Shown: positions 1 to 6,550, counted from the first letter of the stretch. The stretch is DNA of 9,606 nucleotides from Deltaproteobacteria bacterium UBA7527 (GCA_002478225.1 DLMV01000083.1:38712-48317), one strand, 5' to 3'. Notes: generated from the letters alone by a model not told the origin. Numbers and translations: made by a program.

Positions 1-1161
1 CTCGACGTGTGGTTCGACTCGGGAGTAAGCTGGTCGGCGGTCTGCAAGAAGCGGGAAGAGCTTAAGTTCCCTGTAGACCTCTATCTCGAAGGAAGCGACC
101 AGCACAGGGGATGGTTCCACAGCTCGCTTCTCACCTCGGTGGGGAACGAGGACCGGGCGCCCTACAACGCCGTTTTGACGCACGGCTTCGTCGTCGACGG
201 CTCCGGCAGGAAGATGTCCAAGTCCTTAGGCAACATCATCGCGCCTCATGAGATCATCGAAAAGTACGGTGCGGAGATCCTGCGGCTCTGGGTCACCTAC
301 GAAGACTACCGGGATGACATCAAGATATCAAAGGACATCATCAACAGGCTCGTCGAGACATACCGCAGGATCAGGAACACCCTGCGCTTCCTCCATGCCA
401 ACATCAGCAGCGACTTTGACCCTCGACGCGACAGTGTATCCTATGAGCGCCTATCCCCACTTGACAAATGGCTCTTATCGAGACTCCAGCGGCTCATTGA
501 AAGGGTCACCGATGCATACAGCAACTACACGTTCCACGTCATATATCACAGCATCCACAATTTCTGCACTGTTGACCTGAGCGCCCTTTACCTGGATATC
601 GTGAAAGACAGGATCTATGTGGAGAAGAAAGACGGCGTGAAGCGGCGGGCATCCCAGACCGTCATCTACGAGGCGCTGATAACGCTTCTGAAGCTCATAG
701 CCCCCATCCTATCTTCCACCGCAGATGAGATGTGGTCGTACCTCAAGGATTTCGTTAAGGAAGAGAGCGTCCTCCTTACTGACTTCCCATTGCCAAAAAA
801 AGAATGGATCAATGCCGGGCTCGAAGAAGAATGGGAGAGCGTATGGAGCGTGCGGGAAATAGCGAACAAAAAGATCGAGGAAAAAAGGGCTGCCAAGGTC
901 ATTGGACATTCCCTTGACACGAAGATCATCGTCCGGGTGCCTGAGAAAGAATATAATCTCCTTGCAAAGCTCGGCGATGAATTGAAGGATGTGTTCATCG
1001 TTTCACAGATCGAATTGCAGGTTGGAAGTGAACCCGATGTCACGGTTGCAAAGGCAGAAGGAACGAAATGCGAGCGGTGCTGGCAATACGACACAGACAT
1101 CCGTACAACCGGCAGATTCCCCAACGTGTGCAGGCGATGCGAAGATACCTTATCTTCCTGA
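1..1161 (+). CDS. ileS: Isoleucyl-tRNA synthetase, C-terminal part (5' truncated by window edge)
   Basis: Class I aminoacyl-tRNA synthetase that charges tRNA-Ile in the cytoplasm. The frame is open from base 1 (first codons read L-D-V-W-F-D-S-G), so the apparent ATG at 7 is an internal Met and the real start lies upstream of the window. The 386 visible residues hold the conserved WFDSG and GSDQHRGWFHSS segments, the KMSKS loop (K71-S75 of the fragment), then the helical anticodon-binding domain. At the end is a zinc ribbon, C357-x2-C360 and C377-x2-C380, typical of bacterial IleS. Family length is about 930 residues, so roughly the last 40% is present. The zinc-ribbon end overlaps the start of lspA by 25 nt, a common ileS-lspA operon arrangement. 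The family assignment is essentially certain. Confidence 0.97.
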   Translation, partial: LDVWFDSGVSWSAVCKKREELKFPVDLYLEGSDQHRGWFHSSLLTSVGNEDRAPYNAVLTHGFVVDGSGRKMSKSLGNIIAPHEIIEKYGAEILRLWVTYEDYRDDIKISKDIINRLVETYRRIRNTLRFLHANISSDFDPRRDSVSYERLSPLDKWLLSRLQRLIERVTDAYSNYTFHVIYHSIHNFCTVDLSALYLDIVKDRIYVEKKDGVKRRASQTVIYEALITLLKLIAPILSSTADEMWSYLKDFVKEESVLLTDFPLPKKEWINAGLEEEWESVWSVREIANKKIEEKRAAKVIGHSLDTKIIVRVPEKEYNLLAKLGDELKDVFIVSQIELQVGSEPDVTVAKAEGTKCERCWQYDTDIRTTGRFPNVCRRCEDTLSS

Positions 1162-1631
1162 TCGTACCCCTTGTCTTTCTCCTTGACAGGTGGACGAAAC
1201 TTCTCATCATAGAGCATCTTAGCCCGGGAGGTTCCATCCATGTCACCTCTTTTTTTTCCATCGTATATGTGGAGAACTATGGAGGGGTCTTCGGTCTCCT
1301 CTCGCAGTACGAGTTTGCCAGGACCATCTTTACCTATCTCCCGCTCTTCATCATCGCCATCCTTATCGTGACGCTCATCGTCTTTAAAATGGCCTTTGCG
1401 AAACGGTTTGCCCTCACGTCCATTCTTGCCGGCGCTGTCGGCAATATCTATGACAGGGTCTTATACGGAAGCGTTGTCGACTTTCTCGATCTCCACTACG
1501 GCACGTACCACTGGCCGGCGTTCAACGTTGCCGACATATCGATCACCTTCGGGATCTGCCTGTGGCTGTTCCTGGAATTGTTCCATAACAAGCCGGCTCA
1601 AGGGGATAAACCCGTAAGGCGTAAGGCGTGA
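1137..1631 (+). CDS. lspA: Prolipoprotein signal peptidase (signal peptidase II)
   Basis: Inner-membrane aspartyl protease that removes the signal peptide from diacylglyceryl-modified prolipoproteins. The predicted 164 residues fit the family (about 160-170). Landmarks are an N-terminal membrane segment with D17-R-W-T-K, the V-E-N-Y-G-G-V-F-G block (47-53), two middle membrane segments, and G-N-I-Y-D-R (102-107) leading to V-V-D115-F and F-N-V-A-D133. D115 and D133 match the catalytic pair. The ATG at 1137 is chosen because translation from it begins directly with the first membrane helix; a GTG at 1128 is possible, and starts further upstream would add an unrelated tail from the ileS zinc-ribbon region. 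There is no strong ribosome-binding site, so coupling to ileS translation is likely. The last residues (PVRRKA) and the stop are written by a heptad repeat (1614-1634), so the native C-terminus may have been altered. Confidence 0.96.
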   Translation: MRRYLIFLIVPLVFLLDRWTKLLIIEHLSPGGSIHVTSFFSIVYVENYGGVFGLLSQYEFARTIFTYLPLFIIAILIVTLIVFKMAFAKRFALTSILAGAVGNIYDRVLYGSVVDFLDLHYGTYHWPAFNVADISITFGICLWLFLELFHNKPAQGDKPVRRKA

Positions 1632-1676
1632 GGGAAGACCTGTTCAATGTTCTATGTTCAACGTTCAAGGTTTGAA
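1614..1676 (+). repeat. Two heptanucleotide arrays at the lspA 3' end
   Basis: The first array is GTAAGGC, GTAAGGC, GTGAGGG (1614-1634). Its TAA (1615), TAA (1622) and TGA (1629) fall in three different frames, and the third is the lspA stop. The second is GTTCAAT, GTTCTAT, GTTCAAC, GTTCAAG (1642-1669), running into GTTTGAA. Its complement reads TTGAACN or TAGAACN, so on the minus strand each unit holds TGA or TAG. The periodicity is read directly; the function is unknown. Confidence 0.8.
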
Positions 1677-1727
1677 AAAACAGATGCTTGATGCTGGCCA
1701 GATTCTATTCAAGGAACAAGGAGAAAG

Positions 1728-1807
1728 ATGCGAGGAGCGAAGCGACGTGGCGATCTCAAAAGGGTATGAACTATTAGTGGGATTGCCGCGCTACGCTCGC
1801 AATGACA
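1728..1807. repeat. Imperfect palindromic intergenic element (about 80 bp)
   Basis: The left arm (1729-1757, containing GGAGCGAAGCGACGTGGCGA) and the right arm (1779-1807, containing GATTGCCGCGCTACGCTCGC) are imperfect inverted repeats around a loop of about 21 nt, so RNA or single-stranded DNA would form a long hairpin. Translated, the arms read C-E-E-R-S-D-V-A-I and L-P-R-Y-A-R-N-D, peptides that I recall recurring as spurious ORFs in many unrelated bacterial genomes. A half-element lies inverted at 3247-3277. No transposase is present, so it resembles a MITE/REP-type sequence. Confidence 0.65.
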
Positions 1808-1818
1808 CTACGCTTCAC

Positions 1819-1874
1819 CCTGTGGCCTATCACCTATCGCCTATCACCTCTCACCTTTTACCTTTCACGTTCCA
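1819..1874 (-). repeat. Eight-unit heptad array, GTGATAG/GTGAAAG type on the minus strand
   Basis: On the plus strand the units run CCTGTGG, CCTATCA, CCTATCG, CCTATCA, CCTCTCA, CCTTTTA, CCTTTCA, CGTTCCA in perfect 7-nt phase. The stop-bearing strand is the minus strand, with TGA or TAA in five of the eight units (the CCTATCA, CCTCTCA, CCTTTTA and CCTTTCA units). The first two and a half units belong to a 41-bp block (1795-1835) that recurs inverted at 3217-3257 with a single mismatch. Confidence 0.8.
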
Positions 1875-1895
1875 CGGTAGGGGTTATGAGCTAAA

Positions 1896-2132
1896 ATGAT
1901 GGATGATGATCTGTTAGAAGAGGAAAAGAAGCTGAGGCGGCTGCGGTTCATTGTCGATTTTGCGCTCCAGTTTATCCTCACTCAGGATATCGACCATGAC
2001 CATGCGATAAAGATCGTCGAGGGGGTAAAGAAACAGGCGTTGAAGCTTTTCCCGGGCAAGGAAGATGCGTTTGACATTATCTATGCGCCCCGGTTCAAGC
2101 GGGCGCTGAACGAGAAGTTCAAAAGAACTTAG
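1896..2132 (+). CDS. Small conserved-looking hypothetical protein (78 residues)
   Basis: I do not recognise a named family. The protein is highly charged and probably all-helical: an acidic N-terminus (MMDDDLLEEEKK), a basic stretch (LRRLRF), a hydrophobic helix (IVDFALQFIL), then D-I-D-H-D-H-A and a basic tail ending in FKRT. It has no signal peptide, membrane segment or Cys pair. The sequence looks like real protein, unlike the repeat translations around it, and it is the only plausible gene between lspA and the QueG-like gene. Two ATGs are adjacent (1896 and 1899). The best ribosome-binding candidate is TAGGGG about 12 nt upstream, which is weak. It sits between repeat blocks at 1614-1874 and 2138-2252. 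Function unknown; moderately sure it is coding. Confidence 0.7.
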   Translation: MMDDDLLEEEKKLRRLRFIVDFALQFILTQDIDHDHAIKIVEGVKKQALKLFPGKEDAFDIIYAPRFKRALNEKFKRT

Positions 2133-2137
2133 ATGAA

Positions 2138-2252
2138 CTCATGGCTCATAGCTCATGGCAACAGCAAGAACAGGGTAGGCAGTAAGCAGTAGGCAGTGAA
2201 AGATTTTAGTGCGTAGTGCATACTTCATGCTCTCCGTTGCTCTTGCTGATGG
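2138..2252 (-). repeat. Composite intergenic repeat, copy B (inverted relative to copies C and D)
   Basis: It starts with CTCATGG, CTCATAG, CTCATGG (2138-2158), then holds GTAGGCA, GTAAGCA, GTAGGCA, GTGAAAG in exact 7-nt phase (2175-2202). Positions 2151-2252 are homologous to the reverse complement of 3311-3406. Three blocks are identical: 2151-2171 (21 bp, to 3386-3406), 2178-2207 (30 bp, to 3349-3378) and 2236-2252 (17 bp, to 3311-3327). It ends 25 nt before the TTG start of the next gene. No coding capacity. Confidence 0.85.
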
Positions 2253-2276
2253 TTGATAGTTAAAAAGGAGGATGCG

Positions 2277-3122
2277 TTGAAAAAAGAGCTCGAGAAGGCA
2301 ATAAAAGGATTTGTCAGCACGTCGCCGTCGAATCAGTTAAAAGATTCTGATGAACGATATTTTGCTGAACCGATGATCGGATATGCGGACATCAATGATC
2401 CGCTCTTTTCCGAATATAAAACTATCGTCGGCGATTTCCATCTGACCCCTGTGGAATTCCTCGAGGCTGAATACGGCGAGGCATATCCGCGGAGCGGCAC
2501 TGTCGTATCATGGATCCTGCCTGTCAGCCTGGCCGTCCGGAGGAGCAACAGAAAAGGAAAAAAGATCCCCTCATTTGAGTGGTCGCACACTCGCTATTTT
2601 GGTGAGCTCTTTAATGAGTCATTGCGTAAATATGTTGTCGCGCTCCTCCGCACCAGGGGATACCGTACTCTGGCGCCGGTCCTGGCAGCACAGTGGAAGC
2701 GCGTCGAATCGCCGGAGGCGGGTCATGCCTCAACGTGGTCTGAGCGGCACGCCGCATATGCGGCAGGACTGGGGACGTTCAGCCTAAGCGACGGCCTTAT
2801 TACCCGGAAAGGGATCGCCCATCGCGCCGGGTCTGTCATAACCGAACTCGTCATAGAACCGACGGCAAGACCCTACCAGGGCCCTTATGATTACTGCCTG
2901 AAATATAATTCAAATACCTGCGGCGCCTGCATCAAACGCTGCCCCGCAGGGGCCATAACCGAAAAGGGCCACGATAAGGAGGCGTGCCACCAGTACATGC
3001 GCCAGGTGATCTATCCGAAGGTGAACGAAAAATACGGGGTCACAATACCGGGGTGCGGCCTCTGTCAGACAAAGGTCCCCTGCGAGAGCAGGATACCTGC
3101 CAACACACCCGTAAGTCGTTAG
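2277..3122 (+). CDS. QueG-like (COG1600-type) iron-sulfur oxidoreductase
   Basis: Predicted cytoplasmic 281-residue protein related to epoxyqueuosine reductase and the reductive dehalogenase superfamily. The middle part has the family block W-S-E-R-H-A-A-Y-A-A-G-L-G-T followed by G-I-A-H-R-A-G-S-V-I-T-E. The C-terminal ferredoxin-like region has eight cysteines, enough for two [4Fe-4S] clusters: C207, C215-x2-C218-x3-C222-P, C237, C260-x2-C263 and C269 (in VPCESR). The cysteine spacing differs from classical QueG, and QueG's usual C-x2-C-x2-C-x3-CP run is not intact, so the substrate should not be assumed. The TTG at 2277 is chosen because AGGAGG at 2266-2271 sits 5 nt before it; the in-frame TTG at 2253 would place this site inside the gene. 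The stop TAG lies in a heptad array (3111-3131), giving the tail PVSR. Inverted copies of one repeat flank the gene. Confidence 0.82.
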   Translation: MKKELEKAIKGFVSTSPSNQLKDSDERYFAEPMIGYADINDPLFSEYKTIVGDFHLTPVEFLEAEYGEAYPRSGTVVSWILPVSLAVRRSNRKGKKIPSFEWSHTRYFGELFNESLRKYVVALLRTRGYRTLAPVLAAQWKRVESPEAGHASTWSERHAAYAAGLGTFSLSDGLITRKGIAHRAGSVITELVIEPTARPYQGPYDYCLKYNSNTCGACIKRCPAGAITEKGHDKEACHQYMRQVIYPKVNEKYGVTIPGCGLCQTKVPCESRIPANTPVSR

Positions 3123-3239
3123 GCGTGAGGGGAGAAAGAAAGCAGAACACCTGTAATTCGTGAATCGTAATTCGTAATTGGACGAACCCTGTGAAAGGTA
3201 ATAGGTGATGGGTGAAAGGTGATAGGCCACAGGGTGAAG
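3111..3239 (+). repeat. Three successive heptad arrays after the QueG-like gene
   Basis: The units are GTAAGTC, GTTAGGC, GTGAGGG (3111-3131); GTAATTC, GTGAATC, GTAATTC, GTAATTG (3153-3180); and GTGAAAG, GTAATAG, GTGATGG, GTGAAAG, GTGATAG, GCCACAG, GGTGAAG (3191-3239). Nearly every unit has TAA or TGA at its positions 2-4 on the plus strand. The first array resembles the one ending lspA: both are preceded by CCC and followed by a purine-rich run. Positions 3217-3257 repeat 1795-1835 in inverted orientation. Confidence 0.82.
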
Positions 3240-3246
3240 CGTAGTA

Positions 3247-3277
3247 TCATTGCGAGCCCGCAGGGCGCGGCAATCTC
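3247..3277. repeat. Half copy of the 1728-1807 palindromic element
   Basis: TCATTGCGAGC followed by GCGCGGCAATCTC matches the right arm of the 1728-1807 element read on the other strand, with a short insertion in the middle. The second arm is absent. It is embedded in the composite spacer between the QueG-like gene and the convergent AsmA-like gene. Confidence 0.6.
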
Positions 3278-3286
3278 ATTCAAATA

Positions 3287-3406
3287 CAGCCGTCAGCATT
3301 CAGCACACAGCCATCAGCAAGAGCAACAGAGAGTATGCAGTATGCACGAAAATCTTTCACTGCCTACTGCTTACTGCCCACTTCGGTTCTTGCTGTTGCC
3401 ATGAGC
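3287..3406 (+). repeat. Composite intergenic repeat, copy C
   Basis: Seven-nt phase holds across the whole block: CAGCCGT, CAGCATT, CAGCACA, CAGCCAT, CAGCAAG, AGCAACA, GAGAGTA, TGCAGTA, TGCACGA, AAATCTT, TCACTGC, CTACTGC, TTACTGC and on to CCATGAG. Positions 3311-3406 are the inverted partner of copy B, and 3315-3339 is identical over 25 bp to 7739-7763 in copy D. It ends 7 nt from the stop of the minus-strand AsmA-like gene. Reading frames across it are translations of the repeat and are not called as genes. Confidence 0.85.
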
Positions 3407-3413
3407 CGCCTTT

Positions 3414-4538
3414 CTATTTCCCCAGTCTCTTCTTGATCCCGTCTGTCAGCCCTTTGATCCCGTCTCCTACCTTTTTTGTCCCCTCGGAACCGAGGGTCAC
3501 GGCTGATCCTCCTATGCCTTTTAACGGCAGACCGAGCTTTTCCGCAAGACCCGAAGAAAATTTGGCGCTGAGACTCTCAGTAAGACTGAACTTCGGGTTA
3601 TCAAGAGATCCCTCGACAACAAACTTCAAGGGGATCTCATTATTGCTGTTCTTCATAAAGGCGATCACCAGGGACAAAGGAACTCCGAGGAACCTGGAGC
3701 CCATTCCGGAGCCGCTCTCGAATTCAAGTTCTTTGAGAACAACATTGCCCGGTGCGTGGATCATCCGTGAAGCGATCTTCACATCCATATCAAGATCAAG
3801 GAAGCCCTTTGTCACATTCACGCTTCCTTCTTTTTGAAAATACGGCTTCATTGCCGTAATATCGAGCTTCCTGGTCTCCACCCTGGAATCTGCATCCTGT
3901 GTCTTCAGTTTTACCTTTCCCTTGCTCATCAAGGTGCCGGTGCTCATATTGCCGGGGACTTCTGCCTTCAGGGTGTAGGGTGTGAAATTTGTGCCCAGGG
4001 GGACAGCAATATCCTTTGCATCAAGCTGGATATTGCGTATCTTTGTCAGTATAGGCGATTTTCCCGTCTTCCTGTCAAGGTAATCGATGGATCCATTTCT
4101 CACTCCGACATTCTTGATGAAAACAGGCGGGGACCCCTTTGTTTCCTTCTTTTCCTTTTTCTCTTTTTCTGCGGGCAGCGCAGGCATGACAACGTTGCCC
4201 TGCTTGTCGACCTCTATCAGCATATAAAGGTCTTTCAGGAGAACGCTGGAGATAACGTATTCATTTCTGAGAAACCCAAGAAAATCCGCCTCAATAGTTG
4301 CGCTGCCGATCTTTAATATCTCTTTGCCGGCAAGGCTCTTAAAGCTGATGCCGGCGCCCTCTACCTTGCCCCAGCTGAGCTCCAATCTCTGTATCGAGAA
4401 GTTCTTGCCGAGCATGGATTCAAGCTCTGCCTTGATGAGCTTGTTCGCCTGTGTGATAAGGACCGCAACGGTCGCCACAAGTATGATCACTATCCCGACG
4501 ATAGCGATGAGAACTATTTTCAATCCCTTCTTTTTCAT
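3414..4538 (-). CDS. AsmA-family-like, membrane-anchored envelope protein
   Basis: Predicted 374-residue protein anchored by one N-terminal membrane segment (about residues 7-29, after MKKKGLK), with the remainder most likely periplasmic. The body is beta-rich and repetitive in the AsmA/DUF748 style, for example I-K-N-V-G-V-R-N-G-S-I-D-Y-L-D-R at 141-156 and F-V-V-E-G-S-L-D-N-P-K-F near the C-terminus. Family members are implicated in lipid transport or outer-membrane biogenesis; the role here is inferred. A Lys/Glu-rich linker (124-135) splits the N-terminal and main beta regions. The tail after about 325 is rich in Gly and Lys and may be amphipathic. The ATG at 4538 is supported by GGGAGGG 5-6 nt upstream. 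It is divergent from the thiamine-binding gene and convergent with the QueG-like gene. Much shorter than full AsmA (about 600). Confidence 0.75.
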   Translation of the reverse strand: MKKKGLKIVLIAIVGIVIILVATVAVLITQANKLIKAELESMLGKNFSIQRLELSWGKVEGAGISFKSLAGKEILKIGSATIEADFLGFLRNEYVISSVLLKDLYMLIEVDKQGNVVMPALPAEKEKKEKKETKGSPPVFIKNVGVRNGSIDYLDRKTGKSPILTKIRNIQLDAKDIAVPLGTNFTPYTLKAEVPGNMSTGTLMSKGKVKLKTQDADSRVETRKLDITAMKPYFQKEGSVNVTKGFLDLDMDVKIASRMIHAPGNVVLKELEFESGSGMGSRFLGVPLSLVIAFMKNSNNEIPLKFVVEGSLDNPKFSLTESLSAKFSSGLAEKLGLPLKGIGGSAVTLGSEGTKKVGDGIKGLTDGIKKRLGK

Positions 4539-4588
4539 GATGACCCTCCCGTTATCCCTGTCTGCATATAATATACGCCATGAGGTGC

Positions 4589-4617
4589 TTGAAATGGAAT
4601 AGCTTCATCCATATAAT
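4589..4617 (+). promoter_or_regulatory. Sigma-70-type promoter of the thiamine-binding-family gene
   Basis: A -35 TTGAAA (4589-4594), a 17-nt spacer and a perfect -10 TATAAT (4612-4617). Transcription would start near 4624, directly at the ribosome-binding site AAGGAGG (4626-4632), giving a leader of only about 15 nt with no room for a riboswitch. An AT-rich ATATAATATAC stretch at 4566-4576 could hold a -10 for the divergent minus-strand gene, but I see no good -35 for it. Confidence 0.65.
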
Positions 4618-4638
4618 AACATCAAAAGGAGGTCAACA

Positions 4639-4953
4639 ATGTCTGTGATGTTCGAGTTTGCCATGTTCCCGACGGACAAAGGAGAGAGCGTTAGTGAATA
4701 TGTAAGCAGGCTCCTCAAGGTCATCGACAAGAGCGCTGCATCATACAAGCTCACGCCCATGGGCACCGTCATTGAAGTTGACACGTTCGATGCCGCGCTG
4801 AAGATCATCAAGCAGGCATATAAAGAGCTCGAGCCCGACTGCAACAGGATCTATTCGACGATCAAGTTCGATATCCGGAAAGGCAAAAAGGGAAGGCTTG
4901 CGCAGAAGATCGCGTCGATAGAGAAGAAGGTGGGGAAAAAGCTGAAGACATGA
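4639..4953 (+). CDS. MTH1187/YqgV-family thiamine-binding protein
   Basis: A 104-residue protein of the small ferredoxin-like-fold family formerly called DUF77 (thiamine-binding protein family). Family members bind thiamine or its pyrimidine moiety in the cytoplasm; the exact role is not settled. Characteristic segments are the opening F-E-F-A-M-F-P-T-D-K-G-E-S-V-S-E-Y-V, then Y-K-L-T-P-M-G-T-V-I-E-V-D (about 36-48) and a basic C-terminal helix ending in KKVGKKLKT. The length is typical. The start is well supported: AAGGAGG with a 6-nt spacer before ATG. It is apparently monocistronic, with its own promoter upstream and a convergent gene and hairpin repeat downstream. No thiamine transporter or biosynthetic gene is next to it. 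Confidence 0.88.
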   Translation: MSVMFEFAMFPTDKGESVSEYVSRLLKVIDKSAASYKLTPMGTVIEVDTFDAALKIIKQAYKELEPDCNRIYSTIKFDIRKGKKGRLAQKIASIEKKVGKKLKT

Positions 4954-4962
4954 AGTAAATCC

Positions 4963-5034
4963 GTGAGTCGTAAGTCGTAAGGCGTGAACCGTAAGGCGCA
5001 AGGGGTTTAATCGCGTGACGCCTTACGGCTTTAC
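4963..5034. repeat. Inverted heptad arrays between convergent genes; possible bidirectional terminator
   Basis: The left side is GTGAGTC, GTAAGTC, GTAAGGC, GTGAACC, GTAAGGC, GCAAGGG (4963-5004). The right side carries inverted units CGCGTGA, CGCCTTA, CGGCTTT (5012-5032). CCGTAAGGCG (4989-4998) can pair with CGCCTTACGG (5019-5028). Alternatively CGTAAGGCGT (4976-4985) can pair with ACGCCTTACG (5018-5027). The hairpin lies between the converging 3' ends of the thiamine-binding and M48 genes. There is no U-tract, so intrinsic termination is uncertain. Confidence 0.7.
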
Positions 5035-5049
5035 TATCGGGTTGTAAGG

Positions 5050-6498
5050 TTATCTTCCGTACTTCAGCTGGAGAGAACGCGCTCGTTCCACCGAGGTCTT
5101 TCCCACATCGCTGTTAGGATCTATCTTTGCCTGCTTCACGTATTCGTTGTATGCATTGTTAACATCACCCACATTCTCATAGCACATGCCCAGGATGCCG
5201 TGGACCCTCGGATGCTTGGGCTGGGCATCTGCAAACGGCTTAAGGTAGGCAATGGCGTTCCTATATGACTTCGTCCTGTAATAGCCCATCCCGAGAAAAT
5301 AGAATGAAGGCAGATCTCCCGGAAAGAGCGTCAGGCTCCTGCGCAGATATTGAATGCTTTCAGTGTACTTTCCTTGAAAATAACTCTTGGCCCCCATCCC
5401 CCTCACCGCAGGCTGATAGTTCGGGTCAATGCTTAGCGCCTGCTGGAAGGAGCGCTCTGCCCCGCTGTAATCCTTCTTCTTCAGCATGATAAAACCGTTG
5501 AGGGTATGGAACGGGGCCCTTTTCTGGTCTTGCGCGAGCGCCATCTGCGCGAAGCTCGCAGCCTCGGGAAGGTTGTCTTTCTTTAAGGCCCGTACCCCTT
5601 TATCATAGTAATTTGTATAGATAGCGTGTGTCTTTCGTATCTCTGTTGTGGCAGACTGGAACTGCTGCCTGTTCGTCCCGTCTCCGCGGATCGGCTGTCG
5701 GGGCATCGTATTGATGATATTCTGCATCTCCTCGACGCGAACCGAAGTCCTTGGATGAGTTGAGAGGAGGTCCTCGAAAAATCCCCTTTCGCCTGGTTCC
5801 TGTCCGAGCGACCTTATGTATTCGTTGCTGATATTCTCTATATTCTTCTGGGCATTGAGGGCATTACGGGGATCATATCCGAGCCTTGTCATGTATTGGA
5901 CGCCAAGCCGGTCGGCCTCCAGTTCATCGCTCCTGCTGTACTTCAGAAGGAGAAGGCTGCCTCCAATAGAACCGAGGGTCAATGCCGCTTCAGAATAGTC
6001 GCTTCCTGCAAGGGCTATGCCTGCCCCGCCAAGGAGTACCTGCGCAAGCATGCCTTTCGACATCTGGCTTGCAGAATGGCGCGCAGCCACATGTCCCATC
6101 TCGTGGCCCATAATGTATGCGAACTCTGCCTCATTGTTGAGATTCGCCAGCAGACCCCGCGTCATCACAACGTACCCCGGGATCGCCCATGCGTTCGGGA
6201 CCGAGGAATCCTGTATCGCAAAATCCACCGGCAGGTTCGGCCTGTGCGACGCCTTGTGGATGTTGACGACAATGCCTTTTAAGTATGTCTTGAGCCGTTC
6301 ATCCCGGTACTCGCCCCCGCCGCCTTCTCCGCCCCAGAGCGCATTGGGGTAGAGCTCTTTGCCCATGGCGATCTCCTGTTCTTCGGAGACGAGCATCAGC
6401 TGGCTCTGGCCGGTCACGGGGTTGACCGCGCAGCTGCCAAAGAGCGTGAAGGCGAGAAAAAGAAGAGGGATCACCAGTATAAGCCGCATGGTTCTCAT
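5050..6498 (-). CDS. BepA-like M48 metalloprotease lipoprotein with TPR domain
   Basis: Predicted 482-residue periplasmic zinc metalloprotease/chaperone, probably lipid-anchored. It starts with a signal peptide and a lipobox-like F-G-S-C (Cys23), then the conserved N-P-V-T-G. The M48 domain has H132-E-M-G-H136 and the third ligand motif E192-L-E-A-D196, positions close to E. coli BepA. After about residue 295 come roughly five TPR repeats, recognisable by A-x-x-x-F/Y-x-x-A-L-x-x-x-P units. BepA relatives assist or degrade outer-membrane proteins; that role is inferred here. The ATG at 6498 is preferred over the one at 6513 because GGGAGGTGA (6501-6509) lies between them, properly spaced for 6498. 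The lipobox has Phe at -3, which is not the usual Leu. It is divergent from the FAH gene with its own promoter, and convergent with the thiamine-binding gene. Confidence 0.92.
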   Translation of the reverse strand: MRTMRLILVIPLLFLAFTLFGSCAVNPVTGQSQLMLVSEEQEIAMGKELYPNALWGGEGGGGEYRDERLKTYLKGIVVNIHKASHRPNLPVDFAIQDSSVPNAWAIPGYVVMTRGLLANLNNEAEFAYIMGHEMGHVAARHSASQMSKGMLAQVLLGGAGIALAGSDYSEAALTLGSIGGSLLLLKYSRSDELEADRLGVQYMTRLGYDPRNALNAQKNIENISNEYIRSLGQEPGERGFFEDLLSTHPRTSVRVEEMQNIINTMPRQPIRGDGTNRQQFQSATTEIRKTHAIYTNYYDKGVRALKKDNLPEAASFAQMALAQDQKRAPFHTLNGFIMLKKKDYSGAERSFQQALSIDPNYQPAVRGMGAKSYFQGKYTESIQYLRRSLTLFPGDLPSFYFLGMGYYRTKSYRNAIAYLKPFADAQPKHPRVHGILGMCYENVGDVNNAYNEYVKQAKIDPNSDVGKTSVERARSLQLKYGR

Positions 6499-6522
6499 GT
6501 TCACCTCCCGCATATATCAATT

Positions 6523-6550
6523 ATTTTATCCTTTTATCTCTGTTTGTCAA
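6523..6550 (-). promoter_or_regulatory. Sigma-70-type promoter of the M48 lipoprotein gene
   Basis: Read on the minus strand, a consensus -35 TTGACA (6550-6545), a 16-nt spacer and a -10 TAAAAT (6528-6523). The start of transcription would be near 6516, just upstream of the ribosome-binding site at 6501-6509, so the leader is about 18 nt. This is the strongest promoter match in the window. Confidence 0.7.

Noticed and set aside
666..1241. 191-codon minus-strand frame opposite ileS
   Set aside because: Antisense shadow of ileS and lspA, both certain genes with intact motifs.
1654..1899. 81-codon plus-strand reading frame between lspA and the 78-residue gene
   Set aside because: Its translation is that of the palindrome (CEERSDVAIS, LPRYARND) and the heptad array (YHLSPIT-like). 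It has no ribosome-binding site and its sequence is explained by repeats.
3287..3406. CRISPR array
   Set aside because: The repeat unit is 7 nt without unique spacers of constant length, and no cas genes are present.
2138..3406. Composite transposon or insertion sequence around the QueG-like gene
   Set aside because: No transposase or integrase, no visible target-site duplication, and a third repeat copy lies elsewhere with no gene attached; the flanking inverted repeats are reported only as repeats.
2910..3413. Reading frames over the spacer after the QueG-like gene, on both strands
   Set aside because: They translate heptad arrays (for example NYELRFTNYR) or run antisense into the neighbouring genes; no independent coding signal.
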